From: Streptomyces sindenensis
GTDB lineage: Bacteria > Actinomycetota > Actinomycetes > Streptomycetales > Streptomycetaceae
NCBI RefSeq assembly: GCF_014649035.1
Contig: NZ_BMSG01000031.1
Coordinates: 1 to 64,000, forward strand
Reading direction: 5' to 3'
Length of the DNA: 64,000 nucleotides
A program made the translations under genes and the position numbers. Within the stretch, counting starts at the first letter, position 1. Each line of letters opens with the position of its first letter. The notes under the pieces were generated by a model. The model was not told the DNA's origin and did no database searches. It was given only the letters and a program-made list of their open reading frames with translations. Below, piece by piece: positions 17,652 through 26,302 of this stretch.

Positions 17652-18782
17652 ATGTCCGACGTGTTGCGTGCCCCCGCCGAGACCAAGTACGCCGAGGAGC
17701 TCGACTGGCTGGAGTCGATCGACGACAGCCCGAAGCCGTTCTCCTGGCGGCTCTCCCCGAAGATGGTGCGGCTGTTCATCCTGGGTTCCGAGCGCGCCGA
17801 CGGCCTGGACCGGGAGATCTCACAGAAGTGGTTCGGCGACCGGAGCTTCGTCGAACGGTCCATCGTCACCCTCGCCTCCGACCGGGGTCTGCTGCTGATC
17901 GGAGACCCGGGCACCGGCAAGAGCTGGCTGGCCGAGCTGCTGTCCGCCGCGATCTCCCGCAACTCCACGCTGGTGGTGCAGGGTACGGCCGGCACCACCG
18001 AGGACCACATCAAATACGCGTGGAACGTGTCCATGGTCATCGCCAAGGGGCAGTCGCGTGAGTCGATGATCCCGTCGCCGATCATGACCGCGATGGAGAC
18101 GGGCGCCATCGGCCGATTCGAGGAACTGACCCGTTCCACCAGCGATGTCCAGGACGCACTGATCTCGATCCTCTCGGAGAAGTACATCTCCGTCCCCGAG
18201 TTGCAGAACGACGGTACGGACGCGGGCGACAACATCGTCTTCGCCAAGCCCGGCTTCTCGATCATCGCGACCGCCAACAGCCGCGACCGGGGTGTGAACG
18301 ACCTGTCGTCCGCGCTCAAGCGCCGGTTCAACTTCGTACGCATTCCGGTCGTGACGAACAGGAAGAGCGAGGCGGAGATCGTCCGCTTCCGCACCGAGGA
18401 GCTGCTGCGCCGCCACGCGATCGACCTGGACGTGCCGCCGACGCTCCTCGACGTCCTGCTCCGGAGCTTCGCCGATCTGCGGGCCTCCGCAGCGGCGGCC
18501 GGCAGCGACGACGAGAAGCTGGAGTCCTCGCTGTCGACGGCCGAGCAGATCGGTGTGCTGGAGGACGCCGTCCTGCACAGCAACTTCTTCGGCGAACGCA
18601 CCCTGACCGCCCGGACCCTCGCCTCCTCGCTCGTCGGCTCCCTCGCCCGGCGCGACCCCGAGGACCTCGCCATCTTCAACAAGTACCTGCACGGTGTCGT
18701 CGAGCCGCGCAGCAAGCAGGAAGGCGGCTCCTGGCCGGAGTTCCTGGACGGCGGCCGCGACACGATCGCCACGCTGTCATGA
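17652..18782 (+). CDS. MoxR-like AAA+ ATPase (YehL-like)
   Basis: 376 residues. Walker A is GDPGTGKSWLAE near residue 93; the sensor region is IIATANSRDRGVNDLSSALKRRFNF, with sensor-1 Asn and the arginine finger RRF. The segment FEELTRSTSDVQDALISILSEK is the conserved stretch after Walker B in the MoxR group. The N-terminal 60 residues (FSWRLSPKMVRLFILGSE) are typical of this subgroup. It should use ATP to remodel a partner, most likely through the VWA protein encoded upstream. AAAGG lies 6 bases before ATG 17652. Its stop overlaps the next gene (ATGA at 18779-18782). The protein is close in length to E. coli YehL (about 360 residues from memory). Confidence 0.93.
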   Translation: MSDVLRAPAETKYAEELDWLESIDDSPKPFSWRLSPKMVRLFILGSERADGLDREISQKWFGDRSFVERSIVTLASDRGLLLIGDPGTGKSWLAELLSAAISRNSTLVVQGTAGTTEDHIKYAWNVSMVIAKGQSRESMIPSPIMTAMETGAIGRFEELTRSTSDVQDALISILSEKYISVPELQNDGTDAGDNIVFAKPGFSIIATANSRDRGVNDLSSALKRRFNFVRIPVVTNRKSEAEIVRFRTEELLRRHAIDLDVPPTLLDVLLRSFADLRASAAAAGSDDEKLESSLSTAEQIGVLEDAVLHSNFFGERTLTARTLASSLVGSLARRDPEDLAIFNKYLHGVVEPRSKQEGGSWPEFLDGGRDTIATLS

Positions 18783-21673
18783 CCGGGTCCCCCACGAACG
18801 GGCCCGGCCGGGCGCCCTCCACCGACGGGTCCGCCCCGACGTCCGCGAACAGCCCCGGGCAGGCGTCCTTCGCGGCCTTGCGCGAGCAGCTGCACGAGGC
18901 CGCGACCGCCTTCGCGGACGGGCCCGGCGCCCTGGAGGGCATCCTCCTCGGCATGGTCGACGACGTCGACCGGGCGGTGCGCGAGCCGCTGGAGATCTTC
19001 CCGGTCTGCCACCACTCGCCCGCCTCCGCCCTGGCCATGGCCCGGCGACTGCGCGAGAAGCAGCCCAAGGTCGTGTATCTGGAGCTGTGCGAGGACATGG
19101 CGCCGCTCCTGGACGAGCTGCGCAACTGCCGCCTGCCGGTGGCGGTCCAGGCGTTCGCGAGCGACGTCGACGGGTTCCCCGCCGAGTGGGCGCCGCTGTC
19201 GGTCGTCGCCCCGATCACCGAGGCGTCCGCCGAGTACCAGGCCATCGCGTACGCCCTGGACACCCCGGGCGTCGAGCTGGTTCTCGTCGACCGGTCCTCG
19301 GACCATGTCTTCCAGTGGGACAGCCGCCACGGCGATCGCACCCCGCAGGAGCCGCCCGCTCCGGCGGACGGGGTGCCGGAGCCCGAGGCGGCGCTGCACG
19401 GCGAGGCGGTCGGCGTGGAAATCGGCGACCTGCGGCCCCGCTTCGCCGAGCTGGAGGAGCATCTGCTGCGCCACGGCAAGGTGCGGCACTGGTCGGAGTG
19501 GTGGCACCAGTACGTCGAGGTGCCGCTCGGCGACAGCGATCACGAGGCCTACCGCCAGGTGATGTTCCTGGTCGGCAGCCTGTTCCGGCGGCTCGCTCCG
19601 GGCGACGGGGACCGGGTCCGCGTGGACGAGGACCGCGAGCGGTACATGTGGACCCGGATCCGCGAGCACCTGGCAGCCGGCGGGGCGGACCCGGAGGACT
19701 GCCTGTATGTGTGCGGCGCCTTCCACGCGGCCAGCCGGGTCGAGGAGTTCGGCGTGGCGGGCAGCGGATCGTTCACCGTCTCGCCCCGGTCCGCCACTAC
19801 CTGGCAGCACGGGCTGATCCCGTCCAGCCATGCCGCGATCGAGGCGCAGTTCGGGCTGGCTCCGGGGTCGGTGTCGATCGCCGCGACCCAGTGGGCGAAG
19901 AACCTCAAGCGGACCCGGGTGCAGCCCTACCGGCTGGCGGGGCAGGACGGCGCGAAGAAGCCCCGCGCGACGAAGAAGACCGCCCCGGCCATCGCCGCTC
20001 CCCCGCCGGAGGCGGCCGATGACCGGCTCTCCGGGTTCCTGCGGCGACCGCCGGTCCTCGACACGCTGGACGAGGCCGAGCTGCTGGGCTGGTCGGTGGA
20101 CATCGTGCGGGCCGCGCGGCGCAGCGGCTATCTGGCGTCGACCGCCGACGCCATCGCGGTGTTCGAGACGTCGATCCTGCTCGCCGGAATGCGGGACCGG
20201 GCCAAGCCCACCCCGTACGACTTCCAGGACGCGGCGATCACCTGCATCGAGAAGGACGCGGTGCCGGGCCGGCGCGATGTGCGGCGGCTCGTCGAGATCA
20301 TGATGGGCGGCGACCGGATCGGCCGGGTCGGTTACGACGCGCTGCCGCCGCTCGCCCGCGATGTGCACGACCGGCTCGCTCCGCTGGAGCTGAAGCTCCA
20401 GCAGCGGGGTGTGCAGCGTGCCCTGCTGGACCTGAACTCCCGCCCTGAGCTGGCGGCGTGCTCGGACGTGCTGTGGATGCTGCGTCGGCTGATGCCGCAC
20501 GGTGCGGCCCGGCCGATCATGGGTGAGCGGAAGCTCGGCGAGAGGTCGATCCAGGAGTCGTGGGACCTGGCGCTGGGCACCCATCAGCGGGCGCTCATCG
20601 AGCTGGGGTACGAGGGCGTGAGTATCGAGCAGGTCCTCGAACAGCGGCTGCGTCGCGATGCGTACGGGCCGCGGGCGACGACGGCGGTGGTCCTCGCCGC
20701 CGTCGAGGACGCCACGCTGTATCTCGGCAGCCGTCGGCTCGCCGATGAGCTGGGTGCCCGCGCCCTGGAGGTCCTCGCCGCCGAGCGCACGGTGGACGGG
20801 GCCCCGGAGGTGCTGCGCCGGGTGCGGGGGCTGCTGGCGTACTACCGGACCGCCGAGCCGGTGCTGCCGCCGTGGGTCGAGTCGTTCGTCAAGGCCGGTT
20901 ACGCGCACTACTGCACCCTGCTGCCGACGGCGTTCACGGACGAGGACGCGACCGTGGGGCAGGTGGCGGCGATGCTGGGCTTCCTGTTCAGCATGGAGAG
21001 CCTCGCGCTGTCCCTGGGCTGCGACCGGGCCCAGCTGGAGCTGGCCGTCGCCCAGTCCCGCCCCACGGACCCGGAGCGGACGGCGCTGCTGTGGGCGGCG
21101 CAGGTGCAGCTCGGTGCCCTGTCGCGGGCCGAGCTGCGGGAGCGCTGCGGTGAGCTGCTGGCCAACCCCATGGTGGTGCCAGCCTATCCACGCTATCTGA
21201 GCGGCTTCGTACACGCGTTGGTGCCGGTGCCGGGGCTGGCGGACGTGGTGGTGGAGGCCGTGTCCAACGCGTTCGGGCGGCTGCCGGACCCGGTTCTGCT
21301 GCCGTGGCTGCCGAGCCTGATCACGACCCTGCGCGCCGGAGCCGCTGATCTGGCCCCGCTGTTGATCCGGGAGGCGGGGCGAATCTTCCCGGCCCGGCTC
21401 GCGGCGCTGGACGCGTGGGTGCCGCCGTGGCGGGAGGTGCCGGAGGCGGGTGCGCCGGACGGCGGCCGGAGGAGGGCGGCCGGTGGCGGGAGCCGTGGCG
21501 CCGGACTGCTCTTCGCCCACCCGGGGACGCTCGACGCGGTCGCGGAGCTGCTGGGCTGCGACGGTACGTGGGCCGCTTCCGGCGACGGCCCGGCGGGCGC
21601 GCACGGCGCCGCACTGGCGGGCCGTCACCCGGACACCGCGATCGCGTGGGAGTCGCTGCTCACGGGTGCGTGA
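18779..21673 (+). CDS. DUF5682-family-like large protein (YehM-like)
   Basis: 964 residues without signal peptide or membrane span. Near residue 77 is the block FPVCHHSPASALAMARRL, followed by KVVYLELCEDMAPLLDEL, which I recognise as the N-terminal signature of DUF5682 proteins encoded next to MoxR/VWA pairs. The region around residue 310 (YVCGAFHAASRVEEFG) looks like a second conserved His-containing block. The C-terminal half is a long helical array. The HH pair and the acidic blocks could form a hydrolase-like site related to the TraB/PrgY type, but this is not established. It is coupled by ATGA to the ATPase gene and closes the five-gene module; a hairpin follows. It is the largest component and could be the effector or the substrate of the ATPase-VWA pair. 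Confidence 0.82.
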   Translation: MTGSPTNGPGRAPSTDGSAPTSANSPGQASFAALREQLHEAATAFADGPGALEGILLGMVDDVDRAVREPLEIFPVCHHSPASALAMARRLREKQPKVVYLELCEDMAPLLDELRNCRLPVAVQAFASDVDGFPAEWAPLSVVAPITEASAEYQAIAYALDTPGVELVLVDRSSDHVFQWDSRHGDRTPQEPPAPADGVPEPEAALHGEAVGVEIGDLRPRFAELEEHLLRHGKVRHWSEWWHQYVEVPLGDSDHEAYRQVMFLVGSLFRRLAPGDGDRVRVDEDRERYMWTRIREHLAAGGADPEDCLYVCGAFHAASRVEEFGVAGSGSFTVSPRSATTWQHGLIPSSHAAIEAQFGLAPGSVSIAATQWAKNLKRTRVQPYRLAGQDGAKKPRATKKTAPAIAAPPPEAADDRLSGFLRRPPVLDTLDEAELLGWSVDIVRAARRSGYLASTADAIAVFETSILLAGMRDRAKPTPYDFQDAAITCIEKDAVPGRRDVRRLVEIMMGGDRIGRVGYDALPPLARDVHDRLAPLELKLQQRGVQRALLDLNSRPELAACSDVLWMLRRLMPHGAARPIMGERKLGERSIQESWDLALGTHQRALIELGYEGVSIEQVLEQRLRRDAYGPRATTAVVLAAVEDATLYLGSRRLADELGARALEVLAAERTVDGAPEVLRRVRGLLAYYRTAEPVLPPWVESFVKAGYAHYCTLLPTAFTDEDATVGQVAAMLGFLFSMESLALSLGCDRAQLELAVAQSRPTDPERTALLWAAQVQLGALSRAELRERCGELLANPMVVPAYPRYLSGFVHALVPVPGLADVVVEAVSNAFGRLPDPVLLPWLPSLITTLRAGAADLAPLLIREAGRIFPARLAALDAWVPPWREVPEAGAPDGGRRRAAGGGSRGAGLLFAHPGTLDAVAELLGCDGTWAASGDGPAGAHGAALAGRHPDTAIAWESLLTGA

Positions 21674-21684
21674 GCGTGGTGTGC

Positions 21685-21716
21685 GGTGCCGGGGCGATTT
21701 GAGCCGCCCCGGCACC
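21685..21716. terminator. 12-bp perfect hairpin between convergent genes
   Basis: GGTGCCGGGGCG (21685-21696) pairs with 21705-21716 across an 8-base loop. It lies 11 bases after the DUF5682 stop, before the convergent SDR gene. Confidence 0.75.
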
Positions 21717-21842
21717 GGCCCGGGCATCGCTCAGGTTCCGGTGCCGCGCCGTCGCCTCTCCGCGCCCGGCACCCGCCCGCCGCCCTTCGCCCCACCGCCC
21801 CCCTTCACCCTTCGCCCCGTTCACCGCGCCGCCTCTCCGCCC

Positions 21843-22607
21843 TCAGAGCCCGATGCCGCCCGTGGCGTCGATGCTCTGGCCGGTGACCCAGCGGGAGTCC
21901 TCCGAGGCGAGGAAGCCGACGACGTCGGCGATGTCGGCCGGCTGGCCCATGCGGCCGAACACGGAGTGCGCGGCGAGAACCGCCGCGGCCTCGGGCGTCT
22001 CGCGCCGCCGGGCGTTCATGTCGGTCTCCACGAAACCGGGTACCACGGTGTTCGCCGTGATGCCTCGCTCCGCCACCTCCTTTGCCACCGCAAGCGTCAG
22101 TGTCTCCAGCGCGCCCTTGGTCATGGCATAGGTCACGGACTCCGGAAAGGACCGGTGGGCGGCGGCGGACGAAATGTTGATGATCCGGCCCCGGTCCCGC
22201 ATCAGGGTCAATCCCCGCTGGATGAGGAAGAGCGGCGCTTTCACGTTGACCGCGAACAGGCGGTCGAAAACCTCGGGTGAGGCGTCACTTATGCGACCCG
22301 ACCCGCTCACACCGGCGTTGTTGACGAGAATGTCGAGCACGGGGTCCTCTCCCCGGTCCGCCATTCCCGCGCCGAACGCCTCGTACAGGGCTTCGACGTC
22401 CCCCGGCACCCCCAGCAGGGACCCCAGCGCGAATGCCTGTCCGCCCGCGCGCGTGATCTCCTCGACCACTTCCTGCGCCACGTCTCCCCGCGCACCGTAG
22501 TGAACGGCGACCAGGGCCCCGTCACGTGCGAGCCGCCGGGCGATCGCCCGGCCGATCCCGCGGCTGGCACCGGTGACCAACGCGACCTTTCCCGTCAGCG
22601 AACTCAT
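21843..22607 (-). CDS. Short-chain dehydrogenase/reductase, FabG-like
   Basis: 254 residues. Classical SDR: cofactor motif TGASRGIG near residue 11, NNAG (LVNNAG), catalytic Ser in NISSAAAHRS, YxxxK as YAMTK, and the closing motif SIDATGGIGL. The TGASRGIG motif followed by basic residues suggests NADP(H). Substrate unknown; 3-oxoacyl-ACP reductases and many sugar or polyol dehydrogenases share this layout. The start at 22607 is chosen for the GGGGGA site 7 bases upstream; an in-frame ATG at 22655 would add an implausible leader. It is a single gene convergent with the module on its left and divergent from the SIS gene on its right. Whether it belongs to the sugar locus is open. Confidence 0.92.
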   Translation of the reverse strand: MSSLTGKVALVTGASRGIGRAIARRLARDGALVAVHYGARGDVAQEVVEEITRAGGQAFALGSLLGVPGDVEALYEAFGAGMADRGEDPVLDILVNNAGVSGSGRISDASPEVFDRLFAVNVKAPLFLIQRGLTLMRDRGRIINISSAAAHRSFPESVTYAMTKGALETLTLAVAKEVAERGITANTVVPGFVETDMNARRRETPEAAAVLAAHSVFGRMGQPADIADVVGFLASEDSRWVTGQSIDATGGIGL

Positions 22608-22797
22608 GAATCGTTCCCCCTGGCTCGGCCTTTCCGCAGATTTCGCGAAGCGCATTCACCCTACCCATCGGCCGCGACGAAATGCGCGACCGCGAAGTGG
22701 TGACCGCCCCGCCCCGGCAGTGGCACCCGGAGGCGACGGGAGCCGTGGACGGGGCGGGGCGGGCCGCACCGGGCGCACGAACCCGGCATCTGTCTGC

Positions 22798-22827
22798 TTG
22801 ATATTGCTTGAAACGGCTGCCTAATAT
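22798..22827 (+). promoter_or_regulatory. Sigma-70-type promoter for the SIS-aldolase transcript
   Basis: TTGATA (22798-22803) and TAATAT (22822-22827) are separated by 18 bases, 40 bases before ATG 22867. This is a good match to the housekeeping promoter consensus and stands out as an AT-rich island. A CGATCG half-site at 22842-22847, just inside the transcript, resembles half of the palindromes seen elsewhere in the sugar locus, but the other half is poor. Confidence 0.65.
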
Positions 22828-22866
22828 GCAGCTTCGAGCATCGATCGCCGCGAACAGGGAGCACTG

Positions 22867-23754
22867 ATGACGCACGTGGCTCAGGAGCTGGCCAGCCAGC
22901 CCGACTGCTGGCAGGTGGCCGCCGGCATGGCGGACGGGCTGTCCCACCGGCTTCCGGCAGCGGGCGAGCGCATCGCCGTGGTCGGCTGCGGGACCTCGTA
23001 CTTCATGGCCCAGGCCTACGCTGCCCTCCGGGAGGGCAGCGGCCAGGGCGAGACCGACGCCTTCGCCGCCTCCGAGTTCCCCGCCGGGCGCCCCTACGAC
23101 CGGGTCGTGGCGCTCAGCCGCTCGGGCACCACGACGGAAGTGCTCGGGCTCCTCGGCCGGATCGGTGACACGACCCGCCGCACGGTGGTCATCGGCGACC
23201 CCGACACCCCGATGGCCGCCATGGCCGACGACACGATCGTGCTCGAGTTCGCCGACGAGAAGTCCGTCGTGCAGACCCGCTTCGCGACGTCGGCGCTGAC
23301 CCTGCTCCGCGCCCATCTGGGGCTGCACAGCGACGCGGTCGTCGAGGACGCCCAGGTCGCGCTCGCCGAGCCGCTGCCCGCCGGTCTGGTGGAGTGCAGC
23401 CAGTTCACCTTCCTCGGGCATGGCTGGAGCGTCGGGCTCGCCAACGAGGCGGCGCTGAAGATGCGCGAGGCCGCGCTCGCCTGGACCGAGGCGTACCCGG
23501 CGATGGAGTACCGGCACGGCCCGATCAGCATCTCCACCCGCTCCACCGCGACCTGGATGCTCGGCGAGGCCCCGTCCGGGCTGATGGACGAGGTGCACGC
23601 GACCGGCGCCCGGTGGGTGGCGGGCGGCCTCGACCCGCTGGCGGAGCTGGTCCGGGTGCAGCGGCTGGCGCTGGCCATCGCGAACACGCGCGGCCTCGAC
23701 CCGGACCGGCCGCGCCACCTCACCCGCTCCGTCATCCTCAGCACCACGGCCTGA
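22867..23754 (+). CDS. SIS-domain sugar isomerase/deaminase (AgaS/GlmS-C type)
   Basis: 295 residues with two SIS domains. The first has VGCGTSYFMAQAYAA and the sugar-phosphate loop ALSRSGTTTEVLGLL; the second has FLGHGWSVGLANEAALKMREAAL, followed by the EYRHGP motif seen in GlmS isomerase domains and AgaS. It lacks a glutaminase domain, so it is not a full GlmS. The likely reaction is isomerisation or deamination of a phosphorylated amino sugar in the cytoplasm. GGGA lies upstream of ATG 22867. The next gene encodes a class II aldolase, 82 bases on, the pair expected for a GalN-6-P to tagatose-bisphosphate route. FrlB-type fructosamine deglycases are an alternative. Confidence 0.87.
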   Translation: MTHVAQELASQPDCWQVAAGMADGLSHRLPAAGERIAVVGCGTSYFMAQAYAALREGSGQGETDAFAASEFPAGRPYDRVVALSRSGTTTEVLGLLGRIGDTTRRTVVIGDPDTPMAAMADDTIVLEFADEKSVVQTRFATSALTLLRAHLGLHSDAVVEDAQVALAEPLPAGLVECSQFTFLGHGWSVGLANEAALKMREAALAWTEAYPAMEYRHGPISISTRSTATWMLGEAPSGLMDEVHATGARWVAGGLDPLAELVRVQRLALAIANTRGLDPDRPRHLTRSVILSTTA

Positions 23755-23836
23755 CGGCGACACCACGGCCCGACACGCCGGGCCGTCCCTTCCCGCCCGC
23801 CGGTCCTCAGCCGCTCAGCCTCATCCCGGAGTCGCC

Positions 23837-24706
23837 ATGCCCCTCGCCGCCACCGGCGATCTGATCGCCGAGGCCACCGCACAGCACCGTGCGGTCGCCG
23901 CGTTCAACGTCATCACCCTGGAACACGCGGAAGCCATCGCCGAGGGCGCGGAGGCGGCGGGGTCACCGGTGATCCTGCAGATCAGCGAGAACGCCGTCGC
24001 CTACCACCGGGGCCGGCCGCGGCCGATCGCGCGCGCCGCGGCGGAGGTCGCGGCCCAGGCCGCCGTCCCCGTCTCCCTGCACCTCGACCATGTGCAGTCG
24101 ACGGAGCTGTTGCACCGGGCGGCGGACTGCGGTTTCAGTTCGGCGATGTTCGACGCCGCGCGCCTGCCGTACTCGGAGAATCTGGCGGCCACCCGCGCCG
24201 CCGTCGTCTGGGCGCACGAAAGGGGCCTGTGGCTGGAGGCCGAGCTCGGGCAGGTCGGCGGGAAGAACGGGGAGCCGCCGCTGAACGCCCATGCGCCCGG
24301 GGCGCGTACGGATCCCGAGGAGGCGCGGTCGTTCGTCGCGGCCACCGGGGTCGACGCGCTGGCCGTGGCGATCGGCACCTCGCACGCCATGACCTCGCGG
24401 GACGCCGTCATCGACCACGATCTGCTGGGCGGACTGCGGGCGGCGGTGCCGGTTCCGCTGGTGCTGCACGGTTCGTCCGGGGCCTCCGACGAGGAGCTGG
24501 CCCGCGCCGTGGCGGGCGGGATCCGCAAGGTGAACATCGGGACCGCGCTGAACATCGCGATGACCGGGGCGATACGGGAACGGCTGGCCCAGGACGACCG
24601 GGGCGTGGACCCGCGCCGGTATCTGGCGGACGGCAGGGACGCGATGGCCCGGACCGTGACCCGGCTGATGGCGGTGCTGGCCCCGGGGCGGGCGCACGCC
24701 GCGTGA
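23837..24706 (+). CDS. Class II fructose/tagatose-bisphosphate aldolase family (GatY/KbaY-like)
   Basis: 289 residues, normal for the GatY/KbaY branch. Motifs: AFNVITLEHAEAIAEGAE near the N-terminus, zinc-ligand region SLHLDHVQS, acidic block LEAELGQVGGK, AVAIGTSHAM, the second histidine in LVLHGSSG, and GIRKVNIGTALNIAM near the C-terminus. The enzyme should be zinc-dependent and cleave a ketose bisphosphate to DHAP and an aldehyde. The tagatose versus fructose preference is not readable. It follows the SIS gene and probably shares its promoter. Together they suggest amino-sugar catabolism ending in triose phosphates. No kinase for the 1-position is encoded beside it. Confidence 0.9.
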   Translation: MPLAATGDLIAEATAQHRAVAAFNVITLEHAEAIAEGAEAAGSPVILQISENAVAYHRGRPRPIARAAAEVAAQAAVPVSLHLDHVQSTELLHRAADCGFSSAMFDAARLPYSENLAATRAAVVWAHERGLWLEAELGQVGGKNGEPPLNAHAPGARTDPEEARSFVAATGVDALAVAIGTSHAMTSRDAVIDHDLLGGLRAAVPVPLVLHGSSGASDEELARAVAGGIRKVNIGTALNIAMTGAIRERLAQDDRGVDPRRYLADGRDAMARTVTRLMAVLAPGRAHAA

Positions 24707-24770
24707 CGACGAGGACGGCGGGGACGGCGGGCGGTGCGCCCGTCGGCCCCGGCGTCTTCATGACGTCTCA

Positions 24771-26258
24771 TCAGGCCCTCCCCTCCGGCCCCCAGTCCCG
24801 CAGCAGGGCCGTGAGGTCCGCCCGTACCCGACGCCCCGGGGCCGGCGCGATCGACCCCGCCGACGGCACGGCCAGTACCCGGCAGCCCGCCGCCTCCGCA
24901 GCGGCGACCCCGGTGGGGCTGTCCTCGACCGCCAGACAGGCCTCGGGCGGCAGCCCCAGCCGCGCGGCCGCCTTGAGATAGGGGTCCGGGAAGGGCTTGG
25001 AGCGGTCGCTCTCGCCGTCCGCCACGGTCGTACGGAACGCCTCGCCGCCCAGGGTGCGCAGGACCGTGTCCACCACCCGGCGCGGCGAGGCCGACACCAG
25101 AGCCGCGGGCGGGCCTTCCCTCTCCAGCCGGTCCAGCAGGACACGTGCTCCGGGCCGGAGTTCCACGCCCGCCGCGACCGAGGCGAGGAACGTGTCCTCC
25201 AGCTCGGCCTCCAGCCCGGCGACGGTGGTGGGCTCCGGGCACAGCTCCGCGAGGGTGACGGCCGTGTCGGCGCAGGTGCGGCCGAGGACCGAGGCGCCCT
25301 CCGCCTCGGTGAGATGGTGACCGTGGGCCGCCGCGACGGCACGCGACGCCTCCAGCCAGAGCGGCTCGGTGTCGACAAGCGTGCCGTCCATGTCGAGGAG
25401 CACACCGCGCGGCACGGTGGACACCTCCCGGCCGTCGAGCGTCCAGTGCGCGTCGGGCGTACGGTCCAGGGCCGCGTACACCAGGGCGGCGGCGTCTTCG
25501 TGCCGGACGGGGCGGGCGGGGCGGGCCCCGGCGGTGACGTCCGGGCCCGCGCAGGCGAGCCAGGCGGTGCGTTCGGCCGGGCTGTCGCCGCCGTGGCCGC
25601 CCTCGTCGCGGTGCCCGTGGTCGGTGACGACGAGGACGGTCCAGGCCTCGTCCCCGTACGTGGGCCGGGCGCGCAGGGCGGCGAGGAGGTCGCCCAGACG
25701 GTGGTCGGACGTCTCGACCGAGGTCTCGTACGCGGTGCCGCAGCCGAGATGGTGGGCGGTCTCGTCGGGGGCGCCGAGGTAGACGAAGGACGCCTCGGGA
25801 TCCTCGTGGGTGAGGACGGCCACCGCGTCGCGCACGGTCGAGGCATCGGCCTCCTCCCAGGCGGCGGGGGTGTCGGCGGCCGGTGCGTGGTGGGTGAGCC
25901 GGGTGGGGCGACGGAGCATCGGGCCGCCGTCGGCAACGGTGACCAGCGGTTCCCAGGCCGCCGCGACATAGGTGCGGCGGCCGTCCTGACGGGCCAGGCG
26001 GGTGGCGAAGTCCGGGAAGACGCCGAGGCGGTGGCCGCTGAAGTCGTTGCTCCACACGGCGTGCTTGGTGACGCGGACGCCGGTGACGACGGTCGCCCAG
26101 CACGGGCCCGACATGGTGGGGGTCTCCTCCCCCACGGTCACCGGGGCCAGGAAGCCGGCGTCGGCCACCGCGTCCAGGTGCGGGGTGGGCACCCGGCGCA
26201 GGGTGTCGAGGCGCACCCCGTCGATGCCGACGACGAGCACACGGCGGGCACGGGACAT
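24771..26258 (-). CDS. Fusion: alkaline-phosphatase-superfamily phosphodiesterase plus HAD phosphatase
   Basis: 495 residues. Residues 1-270 are an alkaline phosphatase/type I phosphodiesterase domain: VLVVGIDGVRLDTLR carries the first metal Asp, EETPTMSGPCWATVVTG the nucleophilic Thr region, APDETAHH and VVTDHGHRDEGGHG the remaining metal ligands. Residues 285-495 are a complete HAD phosphatase: LLDMDGTLVDTEPLW with the nucleophile Asp, ALVSASPRRVV, KPFPDPYLKAA and AVEDSPTGVAAAEAAG. The HAD half resembles beta-phosphoglucomutase/sugar-phosphatase members. The two halves join without a break in frame. The gene lies 44 bases after the dehydrogenase gene in the same direction and is probably the last of the ABC operon, so a phosphorylated sugar or a phosphodiester substituent is the likely substrate. 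Confidence 0.9.
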   Translation of the reverse strand: MSRARRVLVVGIDGVRLDTLRRVPTPHLDAVADAGFLAPVTVGEETPTMSGPCWATVVTGVRVTKHAVWSNDFSGHRLGVFPDFATRLARQDGRRTYVAAAWEPLVTVADGGPMLRRPTRLTHHAPAADTPAAWEEADASTVRDAVAVLTHEDPEASFVYLGAPDETAHHLGCGTAYETSVETSDHRLGDLLAALRARPTYGDEAWTVLVVTDHGHRDEGGHGGDSPAERTAWLACAGPDVTAGARPARPVRHEDAAALVYAALDRTPDAHWTLDGREVSTVPRGVLLDMDGTLVDTEPLWLEASRAVAAAHGHHLTEAEGASVLGRTCADTAVTLAELCPEPTTVAGLEAELEDTFLASVAAGVELRPGARVLLDRLEREGPPAALVSASPRRVVDTVLRTLGGEAFRTTVADGESDRSKPFPDPYLKAAARLGLPPEACLAVEDSPTGVAAAEAAGCRVLAVPSAGSIAPAPGRRVRADLTALLRDWGPEGRA

Positions 26259-26302
26259 GGCGGGTCTCCCGGTGAGGTACGTGGGGTGGGTACGGGACGG
26301 GT

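Noticed and set aside
17636..21727. Minus-strand frame of more than 1,300 codons opposite the MoxR and DUF5682 genes
   Set aside because: The plus strand carries motif-rich proteins (Walker A, sensor residues); the minus translation has no recognisable motif.
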